DNA of 6,107 bases from Candidatus Alloscillospira gallinarum (GTDB lineage: Bacteria; Bacillota; Clostridia; Oscillospirales; Oscillospiraceae), in assembly GCA_904420055.1 (NCBI GenBank), contig CAJFTV010000007.1:1-6107 (forward strand), read 5' to 3'. How positions within the stretch are numbered: the stretch's first letter is position 1; the number at the start of each line of letters is the position of its first letter. The position numbers and the translations under genes were made by a program. Under the pieces are notes generated by a model. It did not search any database and was not told the DNA's origin. It was given only the letters and a program-made list of their open reading frames with translations. This document shows positions 5,572 through 6,107 of this stretch, in pieces.

Positions 5572-6107
5572 ATGGTTAAGATATTTGGCTGCCCTATGCA
5601 CTGGGGAGTGGGAGACCGGGGGCTTACAGACAGCCTCGATTATTTTTTGTCAAAATACGGTGATGTACAGGCGGAAATAATAAATGAAGAGACGCTTGCG
5701 GAAGCGGACCTTAAAAATCTCAAAAATTTAAACAGCGTGATAAAAACATGCGAGAACATTTCCGAAAGCCTGTCTAAGTGTCACGCAGACGGTTTTTTCC
5801 CCCTGTTTTTGGGAGGAGACCACAGCTGTGCCATGGGGACAATAAGCGCGGCGGCACGGAATTATGATGACCTTGGCCTTATCTGGATTGACGCACACCC
5901 GGACATAAACACCCATGATACGACGGTTACCGGAAATATCCACGGAATGCCTGTAGCAGCCATGCTTGGACTGGGGGACAGGCGGCTGACTGATATAGGC
6001 GGCGACTTTACAAAGCTGAAGCCGGAAAATATCGTGATGATAGGTCTTCGGGACATTGACCCGCCGGAGCAGGAGATTTTAGACCGTCTCAGTATAAAAT
6101 ATTACAC
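5572..6107 (+). CDS. arginase family protein, 5' part (C-terminus off the right edge)
   Basis: Arginase hydrolyses L-arginine to ornithine and urea with a two-manganese centre in the cytosol. The window holds 178 codons of a family usually about 300 long. Metal ligands are visible: GGDHS (81-85, H84) and DAHPDIN (107-113; D107, H109, D111). The substrate loop is TTVTGNIHGMP (117-127), where human arginase I has TTTSGNLHG: N113 and H124 match human N130 and H141, while human S137 is Thr120 here. GLRDIDPPE (158-166) matches human GLRDVDPGE, keeping the residues equivalent to D181, D183 and E186. The GNxHG loop argues for arginase over agmatinase. The remaining metal ligands (SxDxD) lie outside. 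The N-terminus is short, about 17 residues less before the first His than human, and lacks the usual GPxxLR motif. The start is uncertain: ATG 5572 lies at the first core strand but has only a weak ribosome site. Confidence 0.9.
   Translation, partial: MVKIFGCPMHWGVGDRGLTDSLDYFLSKYGDVQAEIINEETLAEADLKNLKNLNSVIKTCENISESLSKCHADGFFPLFLGGDHSCAMGTISAAARNYDDLGLIWIDAHPDINTHDTTVTGNIHGMPVAAMLGLGDRRLTDIGGDFTKLKPENIVMIGLRDIDPPEQEILDRLSIKYY

Noticed and set aside
1..6107. CRISPR array, tRNA or rRNA gene, insertion sequence, phage or defence system
   Set aside because: No spaced direct repeats, cloverleaf-like intergenic sequence, transposase motifs or defence-protein domains were seen; the space is almost fully explained by housekeeping-type genes.

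Overview
The window looks like a chromosomal segment from an anaerobic Firmicute, probably class Clostridia. I infer this from the protein sequences (a Gram-positive-type UvrB, RecD2 and MreB), frequent ATA isoleucine codons at moderate GC, strong Shine-Dalgarno sites, and all genes lying on the same strand. I cannot name a genus from sequence alone.

Layout. Positions 1-1656 are the 3' part of uvrB, the DNA-damage-verifying helicase of nucleotide excision repair; its N-terminus and Walker A lie off the left edge. A short gap with a perfect 11-bp inverted repeat and a possible 7-codon mini-ORF leads to a small unrecognised membrane-anchored protein (about 1700-2047). This abuts recD2 (2048-4246), a superfamily 1B DNA helicase. 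The three genes look like one operon: there is a 43-base gap (25 if the earlier start is used), then none, and no terminator between them. After a 74-base gap with a possible promoter comes a stand-alone MreB-family actin homologue (4321-5352). It is closed by a clear intrinsic terminator (5359-5394) and has no mreC or mreD next to it. Positions 5395-5571 are an AT-richer leader with a good extended -10 promoter and a palindrome. The 5' part of an arginase-family gene follows (5572 to the right edge).

Function. The left half is DNA repair and replication-fork maintenance (UvrB, RecD2), the middle is cell-wall or cell-shape scaffolding (MreB paralogue), and the right is arginine catabolism. 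The arginase is a separate transcription unit and shows no functional link to the rest.

I see no mobile element, CRISPR array, tRNA, rRNA or clearly new multi-gene system. The points most worth checking are an alanine in the MreB paralogue where the proposed catalytic glutamate is expected, the unknown membrane protein inside the repair operon, the hairpin and mini-ORF at the uvrB junction, and the arginase leader, which has an ARG-box-like palindrome and an in-frame upstream stretch resembling the start of an ABC ATPase.
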